64,000 nucleotides of DNA from positions 1 through 64,000 of the forward strand of contig CAXPDR010000025.1 in NCBI GenBank assembly GCA_964215955.1, written 5' to 3'. Under the pieces are notes generated by a model, which was not told the origin of the DNA, made no database searches, and saw nothing but the letters and a program-made list of their open reading frames with translations. The position numbers and the translations under genes were made by a program. Shown here piece by piece: positions 9,050 through 17,295 of the stretch (the first letter of the stretch is position 1; each line of letters starts with the position of its first letter). Source of the DNA: GCA-2706205 sp964215955. GTDB taxonomy: Bacteria > Bdellovibrionota > Bacteriovoracia > Bacteriovoracales > Bacteriovoracaceae.

Positions 9050-9507
9050 TGAAATTTAAAATTATTTTAGGCCTAAGTTTTATACTTGGGCCTTTTAAAA
9101 TATATGCTTCTGATCTTAAAGTCTTTTACACAGATTATTGTACAGGATTTAATGAAGGTACACTTTCTCATCCAAACTTATGGAAAGATTGCTGCTTTGA
9201 ACATGATTTAAGGTACTGGTTTGGAGGGACTAAGAAGGATGAAGACTTTGCAGATTTACAGCTAAAAAAATGTGTAAAAAATAAGGCCGGTACATTTTAT
9301 GCCAATATTATGTATTACGGAGTGCGAGTAGGACATCTGTCTCCAATAAAGCATAAGACCTATTGGGGCTGGGGGTGGACCCCAAAATCCAAAGAGTATT
9401 ATGCTCCTTTAACTAAAGATAAAATAAAGATAATAAAAGAACGTATTAAGCAAGTTGAATTAACCGATGAGTATATTCAAGCTTTTTTAAGAAAATATAG
9501 TTTATAA
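9049..9507 (+). CDS. Secreted phospholipase A2-like protein
   Basis: A signal peptide (residues 1-20, ending IYA) is followed by the phospholipase A2 active-site pattern CCFEHD at 48-53 within KDCCFEHDLRYWFGG. In secreted PLA2 enzymes the CCxxHD His is catalytic and the Asp binds calcium. An upstream Y-C-T-G-F segment could act as the calcium loop, and several paired Cys would form disulfides. At 152 residues it fits small bacterial PLA2-like proteins. It is coupled to htpX, so it may act in envelope lipid turnover. A role against prey or host membranes is an alternative. Activity is inferred from the motif. Confidence 0.65.
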   Translation: MKFKIILGLSFILGPFKIYASDLKVFYTDYCTGFNEGTLSHPNLWKDCCFEHDLRYWFGGTKKDEDFADLQLKKCVKNKAGTFYANIMYYGVRVGHLSPIKHKTYWGWGWTPKSKEYYAPLTKDKIKIIKERIKQVELTDEYIQAFLRKYSL

Positions 9508-9533
9508 AATTTTTCTAGTAGGTTTTCTGATTG

Positions 9534-9553
9534 CATAGTAAAATTTTACTATG
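9534..9553. promoter_or_regulatory. Perfect 20-bp palindrome over a start codon
   Basis: CATAGTAAAATTTTACTATG is an exact 10+10 palindrome whose last three bases are the ATG of the cyclic-nucleotide-binding protein gene. It occupies the place of the ribosome site and has the size of a dimer operator, so autoregulation is a natural guess. Confidence 0.5.
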
Positions 9554-10519
9554 ATCAATCTTAACAAGAAAACTTTTAAAAAGAATACAATCCTCATTAA
9601 AGAAAATGATTTAAGCCGTAAGCTTTTTATTTTAAGAAGTGGAAAGGTGGTAGTTTATAAAAATCACCATGGCGGTAGAATTAATCTTGCAGTTTTGGGT
9701 CCTGGAGAAATTTTTGGAGAACTTAGTTTTTTTGATGCCAAAAAAAGATCTGCAAGTGTTCAAGCGATTACTGATGTTAACGTCGATGTGATTGATGGAG
9801 AAAGTCTATCTGAAGAAATTGATCAGTTACCTGGATGGATAAACCTCATTTTCAAATCTGTTGCTGAGAGGTTTAGAAAGGTTGATGAAAAAATGACAGT
9901 TCTTCAAAGTATGGTCGATTTTCAAAATAAAAACTTTTCAGTTGATACAATGGCCCTCAATATTTATTCAGAACTGTTAAGATACATAAAAATTGTCAAT
10001 ATTCTCAATCAAGGAAGTGAAACAAAAGCATTTGATAGACAAGAATTAATAACCAAGTTGGATGAGGTGACTGGTAAAAGTATTGTCGCTCCTAAAGGAT
10101 TTGTAAGAGCTCTTCTAGAAAATGAATTTTTTGATCACGATCAATATCATTTAAAAAATAAATATCGTTTTAATGAAAAAGATTTAGAGAAATTAGAATT
10201 ATTTTTACAAGAGCATATCGATAGGTCTAATTGTTATACATTAACCAATGAAGCAATAGCTGTTTTTAAAAAGGTTTTAAGTTCAATGGATATGATGAGT
10301 TTATCCATTGGGGGTTCTAGAGATGTTGAGATTTCACCAGATGTGCTTCCTAGTAGAGAGGAAATTTCTCTTTTGAAAGGATATTCAGAGCTTCTTAAAA
10401 AGAATATTCTTCACTCTAAAGATGGTAAGGTTTATGTTGGAACCGATGTTCTTTTGTTTGACTTTAAATTTCATATGGTGATTAAATCTTTTGATCGATC
10501 ATCACTTTTATCTCATTAA
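9551..10519 (+). CDS. Cyclic nucleotide-binding domain protein (CRP-like sensor)
   Basis: Residues 1-120 form a cNMP-binding beta-roll: the hydrophobic strands, a GEIFGELSFFDAKKRSASVQA phosphate-binding cassette (Gly-Glu then Arg-Ser-Ala) and the following helix are all recognisable. The remaining 200 residues are helical, with no clear DNA-binding HTH that I can point to; they include a winged-helix-sized segment of unknown type. It probably reads cAMP or c-di-GMP levels, or acts as a DNA-binding regulator with a divergent C-terminus. There is no ribosome site; the start codon lies in a palindrome. It is followed closely by the xdhC-like gene but need not share its role. Confidence 0.7.
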   Translation: MINLNKKTFKKNTILIKENDLSRKLFILRSGKVVVYKNHHGGRINLAVLGPGEIFGELSFFDAKKRSASVQAITDVNVDVIDGESLSEEIDQLPGWINLIFKSVAERFRKVDEKMTVLQSMVDFQNKNFSVDTMALNIYSELLRYIKIVNILNQGSETKAFDRQELITKLDEVTGKSIVAPKGFVRALLENEFFDHDQYHLKNKYRFNEKDLEKLELFLQEHIDRSNCYTLTNEAIAVFKKVLSSMDMMSLSIGGSRDVEISPDVLPSREEISLLKGYSELLKKNILHSKDGKVYVGTDVLLFDFKFHMVIKSFDRSSLLSH

Positions 10520-10525
10520 ATCACT

Positions 10526-11374
10526 GTGATCCGGGAGCTTAAAGAACTATTTCAATTTGTAAAATCTTCAAATAAAGAAATGTTTTATTTAATTGAAATT
10601 TTAGAAACCTCTGGTTCAACCTATAAGAAAGCTGGTGCAAAAAAAATAATTGAAATTGGCTCAGGACGTTCTTGCGGGATCCTTACCGGTGGTTGTTTAG
10701 AAAGTGAAATCAATAGGAAAGCTCTAGAAAGTGATGCTCAAGAATTTACTTTCGAAATTGATACAACTAAGGAATTAGACCGACTTTTTGGAAGTGGTAT
10801 AGGTTGTGATGGAAAAATACTCCTTCAATATAAACAGGTAGATAAAAAATTTCTCTTTGAATATTTTGAGTCAAAATTAAGTGACCAACCTAAGATCACT
10901 ATTATTGGAGGAGGACCTGATACAGATCCTTTGAACGAATTATTACATTGGAGTCAATGGGATCATCATTTTTTTACTATAAGAAATGATTTCTTTGAGG
11001 AAAAGGTTAATAAGGGATGGAATATTTCCCCCTACAACAGTAAGGAGATTCTTAATAGATTAAGTACTAATCAAAATAACTTTGTCATTTTGATGGGACA
11101 TAACTATTCTCAAGATCTTGAACTATTAAAAGATTTTTATGATGCTGATATTAATACCATTCAATATCTAGGTCTTTTAGGACCAAAAAGAAGAAAGGAT
11201 CAACTTTTGAAAGACTTGAAAAGTCTTCATGAAATTGAATTATCGAAAAATATTTTGAAAAAAATTTCTGCCCCAGTCGGGATTAACGGACTAGGTAAAG
11301 GAGAGTCGGCTGTGGCCCTCTCTATAATGGCCGAGATCCAAATACGTATTATTGAACAAAAAGAGTCTGTATGA
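10526..11374 (+). CDS. XdhC/CoxI-family molybdenum hydroxylase maturation protein
   Basis: XdhC-type accessory protein, which inserts or sulfurates the molybdenum cofactor of hydroxylases. The N-terminal domain has GSTYKKAGAKKII and GILTGGCLESEI, the conserved Cys-containing XdhC segment. The C-terminal domain starts TIIGGGPDTDPL, has YLGLLGPKRRK and ends with APVGINGLGKGESAVALSIMAEI, the family's hallmark closing region. The start is GTG at 10526, only 6 nt after the preceding gene. Its stop overlaps the MocA-like ATG (ATGA). The enzyme it would mature is encoded on the opposite strand just beyond. Confidence 0.85.
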   Translation: MIRELKELFQFVKSSNKEMFYLIEILETSGSTYKKAGAKKIIEIGSGRSCGILTGGCLESEINRKALESDAQEFTFEIDTTKELDRLFGSGIGCDGKILLQYKQVDKKFLFEYFESKLSDQPKITIIGGGPDTDPLNELLHWSQWDHHFFTIRNDFFEEKVNKGWNISPYNSKEILNRLSTNQNNFVILMGHNYSQDLELLKDFYDADINTIQYLGLLGPKRRKDQLLKDLKSLHEIELSKNILKKISAPVGINGLGKGESAVALSIMAEIQIRIIEQKESV

Positions 11375-11931
11375 TTTGCTGTGTTTTAGCCGCCGGTATG
11401 GCCACGAGATTTAAAGGTAATAAATTATGTGCCTCGATTAATGGAAAGCCTCTTATCGCTCATGTCGTCTCTGGCCTTCCTAATGATTTAAAAAAAATTT
11501 ATATCATCACCGGACATTATCATGAAGAAATACAAAACATTTCTTTTTCTAAGAATGTTGAAATTATTTATAATGAGAACTATCGGGATGGAAAATGGAC
11601 CAGTTTAAAAATTGCTAGAGATTTAGCTTTAAAATCTAATGCAGATCTTTTAGTCACCTTAGGAGATTTACCCCTTCTAAAAGAGTTGGATTACAATAAA
11701 CTCATTGAAATTCATAAAGAGTATGGGAAAATGAGTACTTTTAGTTCATATTATGAAGTAAATGGTCCACCGGCCATTATTACGAGAGATGCACTAGAAA
11801 GCTTAGAAGTAACAAAGTCTTCTAAGCTTAGAGAACTGGTGAATAATTATAACGTTATGAGTTTACCTAATGCTGGAATTGACCTCGACAGAGTAGAGGA
11901 TATTGCAAAAGTATCATCATTATTAAGCTAG
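11371..11931 (+). CDS. MocA/MobA-like molybdenum cofactor nucleotidyltransferase
   Basis: Small nucleotidyltransferase of the MobA/MocA family. The N-terminal signature is VLAAGMATRFKGNKL (LAAG-x-x-x-R-x-G-x-x-K), and VTLGDLPLL carries the metal-binding Asp at about residue 95. The product GPPAIITRDALESL fits the MocA acceptor region. Next to xdhC-like and iorAB-like genes it most likely transfers CMP to molybdopterin to make the dinucleotide cofactor used by xanthine-oxidase-family enzymes. It overlaps the upstream gene by 4 nt, and its stop overlaps the convergent iorB-like gene by 4 nt. Confidence 0.8.
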   Translation: MICCVLAAGMATRFKGNKLCASINGKPLIAHVVSGLPNDLKKIYIITGHYHEEIQNISFSKNVEIIYNENYRDGKWTSLKIARDLALKSNADLLVTLGDLPLLKELDYNKLIEIHKEYGKMSTFSSYYEVNGPPAIITRDALESLEVTKSSKLRELVNNYNVMSLPNAGIDLDRVEDIAKVSSLLS

Positions 11932-14135
11932 CTTATATCTAAATGGTCGGTTAGGGGAAGTTCTCTGTACCTAATATTCGTGAGAGAGTAAAGGGCATTG
12001 CAAAGAGCTGGTGCCATCACAGGTACTGCCGGTTCACCAACACCTGTTGGTGGTTCTTGTGAATCAATCACCTCTGTATAAATATTTGGGACTTGGTCCA
12101 TAGTCATTAATTGATAATCATGAAAGTTTGACTGTACGACTTCTCCTTTTGCATATTCAATCTTTCCATTCAAAGCAGCTGTGAGGCCAAATATGGCCGA
12201 GCCCATGAGTTGCGCATGGACACCGTCAGGATTAATTGCTCTTCCACAATCAATAACACACCAAACATTAGTGATCTTAATTTGATTATTTCTTTTTTCT
12301 ACTTCAATAACAGCAGCACACCGTGAGTTAAAACTAAAATGTGTGGCTACACCTAGATGTCTTTGATTGTTTTTATCGCTCCATTTAGAGATCTCTTTTA
12401 CCCTTTGTAGGACATTTAAAAGTCTAGGAGATTTTTTTAGTCTTTTTTCTCTAAACTCTATTGGATCAATCTTTAGCTTATTGGCAATTTCATCCATAAA
12501 ACTTTCTACAAAAAATGCGTTCTGTGAATGTCCAACAGACCTCCAGTATAAAGTGGGAACTGGAGTTTCCATTTTGTTCCAATTAATTTGGATTCCTTTT
12601 AGATTATAAGGTGGATTTGCACCTTCTTTTACACTTGTTCCACCAGCAATCATGGAACCAAGTCTACCTAATGCTCGTGAAACACCATTACTTACCCAGC
12701 TAGGAGTTAAGCCAACCATCATATCCGGTAGAATGTCATCATATAAGGACTGGGTTGCAATTGATTGTTTTAAATAAATGTGTTCACCCGTTTTGTCCAT
12801 TGAGGCTTTCATTTTTGTCACAACTAAAGGACGATAAAAACCAGCTTTCATATCATCCTCTCTTGAAAATTGAAGTTTTACCGGCTTTTTTATCATATTC
12901 CCGATCTCTGCAGCTTGAATAATATAATCGGCCTGACCTCTTCTCCCAAAGCCTCCTCCAAGTGATGAACAGTTAACCTGAATATTATCTTCACTTAGTC
13001 CGGTTATTTCAGATACGATTGGTTTTACACTACCAACCGTTTGAGTTGGAACCCAGACCTGAGCATTCTCACTATTAATATTAATCGTGCAGTTTTGAGG
13101 CTCCATGGGTGCATGTGCCAAATACGGAACAACAAATTCTGCTTCAATCTCCATTTCTTGTTTAAGGTAGTCATCTCCCTCTGAAAAATGGTCTTTTCCA
13201 TCAAAGTTTTTAATCTTGTCTTTGCATTCTTGGATATACTCTTTGGTATCAAAAAGGTTTTTTGGATTATCCCATTTACCTTGGAATTGAGATTTTGCTT
13301 CAATCGCTTGCCAATATTTAGTTGCCACAATTGCAAAACCTGTGGATATCTTTAAAACATGTTTTACCCCATCTAGTTTAAGTAGTTCATCAGAGTTACA
13401 AGATAAGGGGCTGGCACCAATTTTAGGTGGGTGAATGAGTACTGCAACCAGGGGGTTTTCTATTCCTGTTACTTTTGAGTTTTTAGTATCAATACCATAA
13501 GATTCAGTTCCGAGAATTTTTGATTCATTATCAACTCTAGAAATATGCTTACCTATATAATTTAAAGCTTTTTCTTCTGGGAAATTAAAATCCTTATAAG
13601 CAATCATTTCATTCGATATTTCATAAGCTAAAGACTGATAGCTAAGTCTTTTATTTTCAAAAAGGACAAACCCATCTTTTGTTTTTAATTCAGTGATATC
13701 AATTTTAAGCTTTTTGCTGGCGGCTAATAATAATGAATGTTTTATGGATGCACCAATATTGAGTATATGTTGATACTCTGAACTGGTTGAGGAGCTACCG
13801 CCAGTTAGTTGAGTTTTGAATTGTTGATGATCATAAACTCTATTTGCCGGAGCATTCTTAACCTTGAGCTTAGTTATGGGGTAGTCGAGGGCTTCACAAA
13901 GTAAGATTGCTAGTCCTGTTGAAATTCCTTGTCCCATTTCTGCTCTTGGACAGACAAAACTTAATTCTCCTTCTTTAGGAATATTAACCCAATAGTTAGT
14001 AAACTGATCTGAATCTTGAGAAGTACTTTTAAGAGCATTAGAACTAGAGCATCCTGATAATCCTGCTGAAAATGTTATTCCTGTTCCTAGGGCGGCACTT
14101 GCCTTAAGAAAGTTTCTACGATTAAGGTTTTTCAT
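11928..14135 (-). CDS. Molybdopterin-binding aldehyde/isoquinoline oxidoreductase beta subunit (IorB-like)
   Basis: Large catalytic subunit of the xanthine oxidase family, IorB subgroup. It starts with a Tat signal, RRNFLKASAALGTG, followed by LSGCSS, so it is exported folded and possibly lipidated. Cofactor-contacting segments include AEMGQGISTGLAILLCEALD near residue 75, GGGFGRRGQADYI near 395, VGHSQNAFFVESFMDE near 535 and GVGEPAVPVMAPALCNA near 705; the Glu of GVGEP is the expected catalytic base. Length (735) is normal. It directly follows the [2Fe-2S] subunit gene (stop and start abut). The substrate cannot be told; N-heterocycles or aldehydes are usual for the family. Confidence 0.88.
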   Translation of the reverse strand: MKNLNRRNFLKASAALGTGITFSAGLSGCSSSNALKSTSQDSDQFTNYWVNIPKEGELSFVCPRAEMGQGISTGLAILLCEALDYPITKLKVKNAPANRVYDHQQFKTQLTGGSSSTSSEYQHILNIGASIKHSLLLAASKKLKIDITELKTKDGFVLFENKRLSYQSLAYEISNEMIAYKDFNFPEEKALNYIGKHISRVDNESKILGTESYGIDTKNSKVTGIENPLVAVLIHPPKIGASPLSCNSDELLKLDGVKHVLKISTGFAIVATKYWQAIEAKSQFQGKWDNPKNLFDTKEYIQECKDKIKNFDGKDHFSEGDDYLKQEMEIEAEFVVPYLAHAPMEPQNCTININSENAQVWVPTQTVGSVKPIVSEITGLSEDNIQVNCSSLGGGFGRRGQADYIIQAAEIGNMIKKPVKLQFSREDDMKAGFYRPLVVTKMKASMDKTGEHIYLKQSIATQSLYDDILPDMMVGLTPSWVSNGVSRALGRLGSMIAGGTSVKEGANPPYNLKGIQINWNKMETPVPTLYWRSVGHSQNAFFVESFMDEIANKLKIDPIEFREKRLKKSPRLLNVLQRVKEISKWSDKNNQRHLGVATHFSFNSRCAAVIEVEKRNNQIKITNVWCVIDCGRAINPDGVHAQLMGSAIFGLTAALNGKIEYAKGEVVQSNFHDYQLMTMDQVPNIYTEVIDSQEPPTGVGEPAVPVMAPALCNALYSLTNIRYRELPLTDHLDIS

Positions 14136-14603
14136 TTAAACTTCCTCAATCTGGTTATCTTTTACTGTCTTTTGAATGGCCTGGATTATTCTAGGATAAG
14201 TTCCGCAGCGGCATAGGTTATCCATAGAGTCTTTTATTTCTTGTTCTGAAGGTGATGAGTTTTCAGAAAGTAAATGATAAGCTTTTAAAATTTGACCTGG
14301 TTGGCAGTAGCCGCATTGAGCAACATTGAGCTCTTTCCAGTTCTCTTTAAGTTTTGTTGACAGTTTATCATCATTTTTAAAACCATTAGCAGTAATGATG
14401 TCTTTATTTTTGATTCTCTTAATTTTAGTGACACAGGATCTTCTTGGTTTGCCATCTACCAAAATAGTGCAAGCTCCACATAAACCTTTTCCACAGCCGA
14501 ACTTAATACTTTCTTCGCCTATTTCTTCTCGGATGGCCCAAAGTGCTGGTGTATCACCAGGAATATCTAATTCGTAATCTTTTCCATTTATTGAAACTTT
14601 CAT
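14136..14603 (-). CDS. [2Fe-2S] subunit of the molybdenum hydroxylase (IorA-like)
   Basis: Small iron-sulfur subunit carrying two [2Fe-2S] clusters. The plant-ferredoxin-type cluster is bound by CGKGLCGAC plus a later Cys in RRSC, and the second by CGYCQPG and CRCGTYPRI. At 155 residues it is the usual size. AAGGAC precedes the ATG. It is co-transcribed with the downstream IorB-like gene. No FAD subunit is present, typical of the Ior group, so electrons would go to a periplasmic cytochrome or similar acceptor not encoded nearby. Confidence 0.92.
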   Translation of the reverse strand: MKVSINGKDYELDIPGDTPALWAIREEIGEESIKFGCGKGLCGACTILVDGKPRRSCVTKIKRIKNKDIITANGFKNDDKLSTKLKENWKELNVAQCGYCQPGQILKAYHLLSENSSPSEQEIKDSMDNLCRCGTYPRIIQAIQKTVKDNQIEEV

Positions 14604-14722
14604 AAAATGTCCTTGTTGTCTCTATTATAGTAATTATGACTGACAAAACAATGCTTTTTCAATTTCAGGTTGGAAACTTAAATAAGCTAAATTATAAACT
14701 GATTACTCATTTTGAAACTATT

Positions 14723-15664
14723 TTAGATTTTCAAATTATCTAGTGCTAAATCATATTCTTTTTTTAGTTGAGTCACAAGATCTTTGACAGAAGGGATATC
14801 TTTGATCTCAGAGTAGATTTGTCCGACTTCTAATTCACCTTCTATTAACTCACCATCTAACATACCGGCTTTTGCCCTACCTTTTCCTAAATGGCTCTGG
14901 AGTTCTTCCTTTGTTGCACAGGAGTTTTCAAGAGATTTAATATCCTCATAAAATTTATTTTTAAAAAGTCTTACTGGGACATGTTTTTTCATTACTAACT
15001 CAGTTTGATTCGGTTCCGATTCAATGAGAAGATTTTTATAATTTATATGAGCGCTACTTTCCTGGGTGAGCATAAACCTTGTACCCATTTGAACACCTTC
15101 TGCACCTAACGCAATGGCCGCAACGATTGAATGTCCAGTTGCAAAACCACCTGCTGCGATCACGGGGATGGATAGTTTTTTTACTGTTTGAGGTATTAAG
15201 ACAAGACTAGTAAGTTCATCCCTTCCATTATGCCCACCGGCTTCAAAGCCTTCTACAATAACTGCATCAACGCCTGCATTTTCACATTTAAGAGCGAGCT
15301 CTGTATTACTAGTAACGTGTATAACAACGCAGTCTTTTTCTTTTAAGTACTGAGTGAACTTCTTAGGGCTTCCAGCACTTGTGATAAAAATTCTTATGCC
15401 TAAGTCATAAGCTAGATCTATTTGTTCTTTTGCCCCTTCATACATTATGGGAATGTTGATACCAATTGACTTTTTAGTAAGGGACTGGGCTTTTAGGATG
15501 TGTTTTTTTAATAATTCCGGTTTCATACTGCCAGCTCCAATAATGCCAAGGCAGCCTGAGTTTGCAGCAGCGGCAGCTAATTTGGCTCCGGAAACCCAAA
15601 CCATACCTGCTTGAATAATGGGGAGGTCAATATTTAAAAGTTCACAAATTCTAGTTTTTTTCAT
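14723..15664 (-). CDS. Nitronate monooxygenase / FabK-like flavoprotein
   Basis: TIM-barrel flavoprotein of the 2-nitropropane dioxygenase family. IIQAGMVWVSGAKLAAAAANSG at the start is the family entry strand. VEGFEAGGHNGRDEL, near residue 138, carries the His of the EAGGH motif. PVIAAGGFATGHSIVAAIALGAEGVQMGTRF is the FMN phosphate-binding region. Such enzymes oxidise alkyl nitronates, or act as enoyl-ACP reductases in the FabK branch; the two are hard to separate from sequence alone. It overlaps the upstream MnmD-like gene by 14 nt, so they form a two-gene unit. Confidence 0.8.
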   Translation of the reverse strand: MKKTRICELLNIDLPIIQAGMVWVSGAKLAAAAANSGCLGIIGAGSMKPELLKKHILKAQSLTKKSIGINIPIMYEGAKEQIDLAYDLGIRIFITSAGSPKKFTQYLKEKDCVVIHVTSNTELALKCENAGVDAVIVEGFEAGGHNGRDELTSLVLIPQTVKKLSIPVIAAGGFATGHSIVAAIALGAEGVQMGTRFMLTQESSAHINYKNLLIESEPNQTELVMKKHVPVRLFKNKFYEDIKSLENSCATKEELQSHLGKGRAKAGMLDGELIEGELEVGQIYSEIKDIPSVKDLVTQLKKEYDLALDNLKI

Positions 15665-16424
15665 TATAATTTTCCAATGTATATTCTAAATAATTTTCAT
15701 CTGTAATTGCAGGAACAGGGGAGCGTTCTAATTTTTGAATTATCTCTTTTGAGGTAGAACCTGTAAGTTTTCCACGGGTTGAACTTCGTTTATTTCCAAA
15801 GTTTTCACCTTCAAAAATTTCCCAACCTGCACTATACATAGATTTTCTAATAGAAGAGGATGCAGAATAAGTCCCTAAAATACAGTTCTCATCGGCCACG
15901 TTTTTTAGAGCTTCAAACCACTGGGTTGTCCAAAGGACAGAATTTCTTTTTGGGGAGAAGGCGTCTTGGTAAATACAATTAAACTTTAAGTCCTTAGGAA
16001 TTTGAGATATTGAGTTTCTAGCGTTTCCTAAGAAGACCTTCAATTGGATATTTTGGTCTTGGTAGCTGAATATATTGCCATTTTTTTTAAAGATAATATT
16101 TTGTTCAGCTTCAAAAGCTTGGATAAGTTCAAGATCTATTTCAAAACTAACGAAGACTAATTTTTTTTGGATATTTTTGAAGAGTTTTTTAGTTTCTAAA
16201 AAGCCTAGACCAGTACCAAAACCAACCTCTAATATATTAACTTGAGTTTGATTATTTAAAAACTTTTCGACTTCACATCCTATTATATAATGGGTTTGAG
16301 TTTCTTTGACGGCTCCTGCCTCAGAATGACATAGCTCATTATATTTTTTAGAAAAGAAAGTTTTACTGCCATCGCCAGTAATGTGTACAGTGTGATTGTC
16401 TAATTTACTCATTTCGGTTGCCAA
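15651..16424 (-). CDS. mnmD: tRNA 5-methylaminomethyl-2-thiouridine methyltransferase-like (MnmD)
   Basis: Resembles the methyltransferase half of MnmC, which finishes the mnm5s2U modification of the tRNA wobble base. The SAM motif is ILEVGFGTGLGFLET near residue 65; the catalytic-loop segment is IYQDAFSPKRNSVLWTTQWFEAL. The oxidase half of MnmC is absent, as in stand-alone MnmD. Starts: TTG at 16424 has GAGGA 9 nt upstream; an internal ATG at 16412 has no ribosome site, so the TTG is preferred. The gene is divergent from, and its start region overlaps the promoter of, the 16453 methyltransferase. Confidence 0.75.
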   Translation of the reverse strand: MATEMSKLDNHTVHITGDGSKTFFSKKYNELCHSEAGAVKETQTHYIIGCEVEKFLNNQTQVNILEVGFGTGLGFLETKKLFKNIQKKLVFVSFEIDLELIQAFEAEQNIIFKKNGNIFSYQDQNIQLKVFLGNARNSISQIPKDLKFNCIYQDAFSPKRNSVLWTTQWFEALKNVADENCILGTYSASSSIRKSMYSAGWEIFEGENFGNKRSSTRGKLTGSTSKEIIQKLERSPVPAITDENYLEYTLENYNEKN

Positions 16425-16447
16425 ATCTATTAAATCCTCACTAAAAT
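16418..16447 (+). promoter_or_regulatory. Promoter of the 16453 methyltransferase (leaderless)
   Basis: TTGCCA (16418-16423), 18 nt, TAAAAT (16442-16447), then 5 nt to ATG 16453; no Shine-Dalgarno. It overlaps the start of the divergent MnmD-like gene. Confidence 0.5.
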
Positions 16448-16452
16448 TAACT

Positions 16453-17205
16453 ATGGGGATACAACAAGAAATTTACAATAACACCTATAGAAGTTTTACG
16501 CCAGACTTTATCCATGTAGAAAATTTAAAGAAAATAGATGAATACTTAGAGTTAAATTCAGAATCGTTAAAAGACTTCATAAACAAATATCTCCTCCAGT
16601 TTGAAAATCAAATTTACCCTAAGCAATTGTCAGTATTAGAACTAGGCTCTGGCTTAGGTTGTTTAAGTTATTTTTTAGAGAGTAAGTTCAATTCTTATAC
16701 AGGAATCGATATTTCTGAACTTGCTATTATGAATGCCAAGCAAATCAGTAGAATTAAGGAAAGGAATTTAAATTTTTTAATAGGTGATGTGACAAAACCA
16801 GATTTTAAGTTAGACGGTAATTTCGACTTTCTTATTGATTCTCATTTATTTCACTGCTTAACAGATCCTAAAGATATAATAAGCTATTTAACTTTTGTTA
16901 AAAAACATTTGAGTGTCGATGGACAATTTCTTATCGAGACCATGGCCTTTCATCCAAAGTTACAAACTCCAGTGGGCTATAGTTTTGATGAAAATTACAT
17001 TTTATATAAAGAAATTAATGGAAAGGATGTTCCCATTCGATCTATAAAAAAATCTATGGATATCGAAGAAACTCTAAAGCAGGTCGGCTTTAAGATAAAG
17101 TATTTGTACTACCATAATGAACTTTCTTTTGATGTTTTTGACGAATATGAGAATTATCCAGAAGAGTTCTTGCCAAAAACAATCAGGATAGCGGCAACTC
17201 TTTAA
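16453..17205 (+). CDS. Class I SAM-dependent methyltransferase
   Basis: Methyltransferase domain with motif I VLELGSGLGCLSYF near residue 63, acidic strand YTGIDISELA, motif IV FDFLIDSHLFHCL, and a following LSVDGQFLIETMAFHP strand. The C-terminal part is short and could sit over a small-molecule substrate. The target is not predictable. An in-frame ATG further upstream (16396) would add 19 residues lying inside the divergent MnmD-like gene; I prefer 16453 because a -10 box lies 5 nt before it. Confidence 0.75.
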   Translation: MGIQQEIYNNTYRSFTPDFIHVENLKKIDEYLELNSESLKDFINKYLLQFENQIYPKQLSVLELGSGLGCLSYFLESKFNSYTGIDISELAIMNAKQISRIKERNLNFLIGDVTKPDFKLDGNFDFLIDSHLFHCLTDPKDIISYLTFVKKHLSVDGQFLIETMAFHPKLQTPVGYSFDENYILYKEINGKDVPIRSIKKSMDIEETLKQVGFKIKYLYYHNELSFDVFDEYENYPEEFLPKTIRIAATL

Positions 17206-17241
17206 TTGAATAAGGGTTAAACTTTCTTATTTCATTCTTTG

Positions 17242-17269
17242 TTGGACTTTATTATCATATTGATATTAT
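17242..17269 (+). promoter_or_regulatory. Sigma-70-type promoter of fadD
   Basis: TTGGAC (17242-17247), 16-nt spacer, TATTAT (17264-17269). The fadD leader is about 20 nt and includes GGGAGT before the ATG. Confidence 0.55.
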
Positions 17270-17295
17270 GAAATTTTAACGGGAGTAAACCAAAA

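Noticed and set aside
12367..12609. Plus-strand frame inside the IorB-like gene
   Set aside because: Antisense shadow of a well-matched molybdopterin enzyme.
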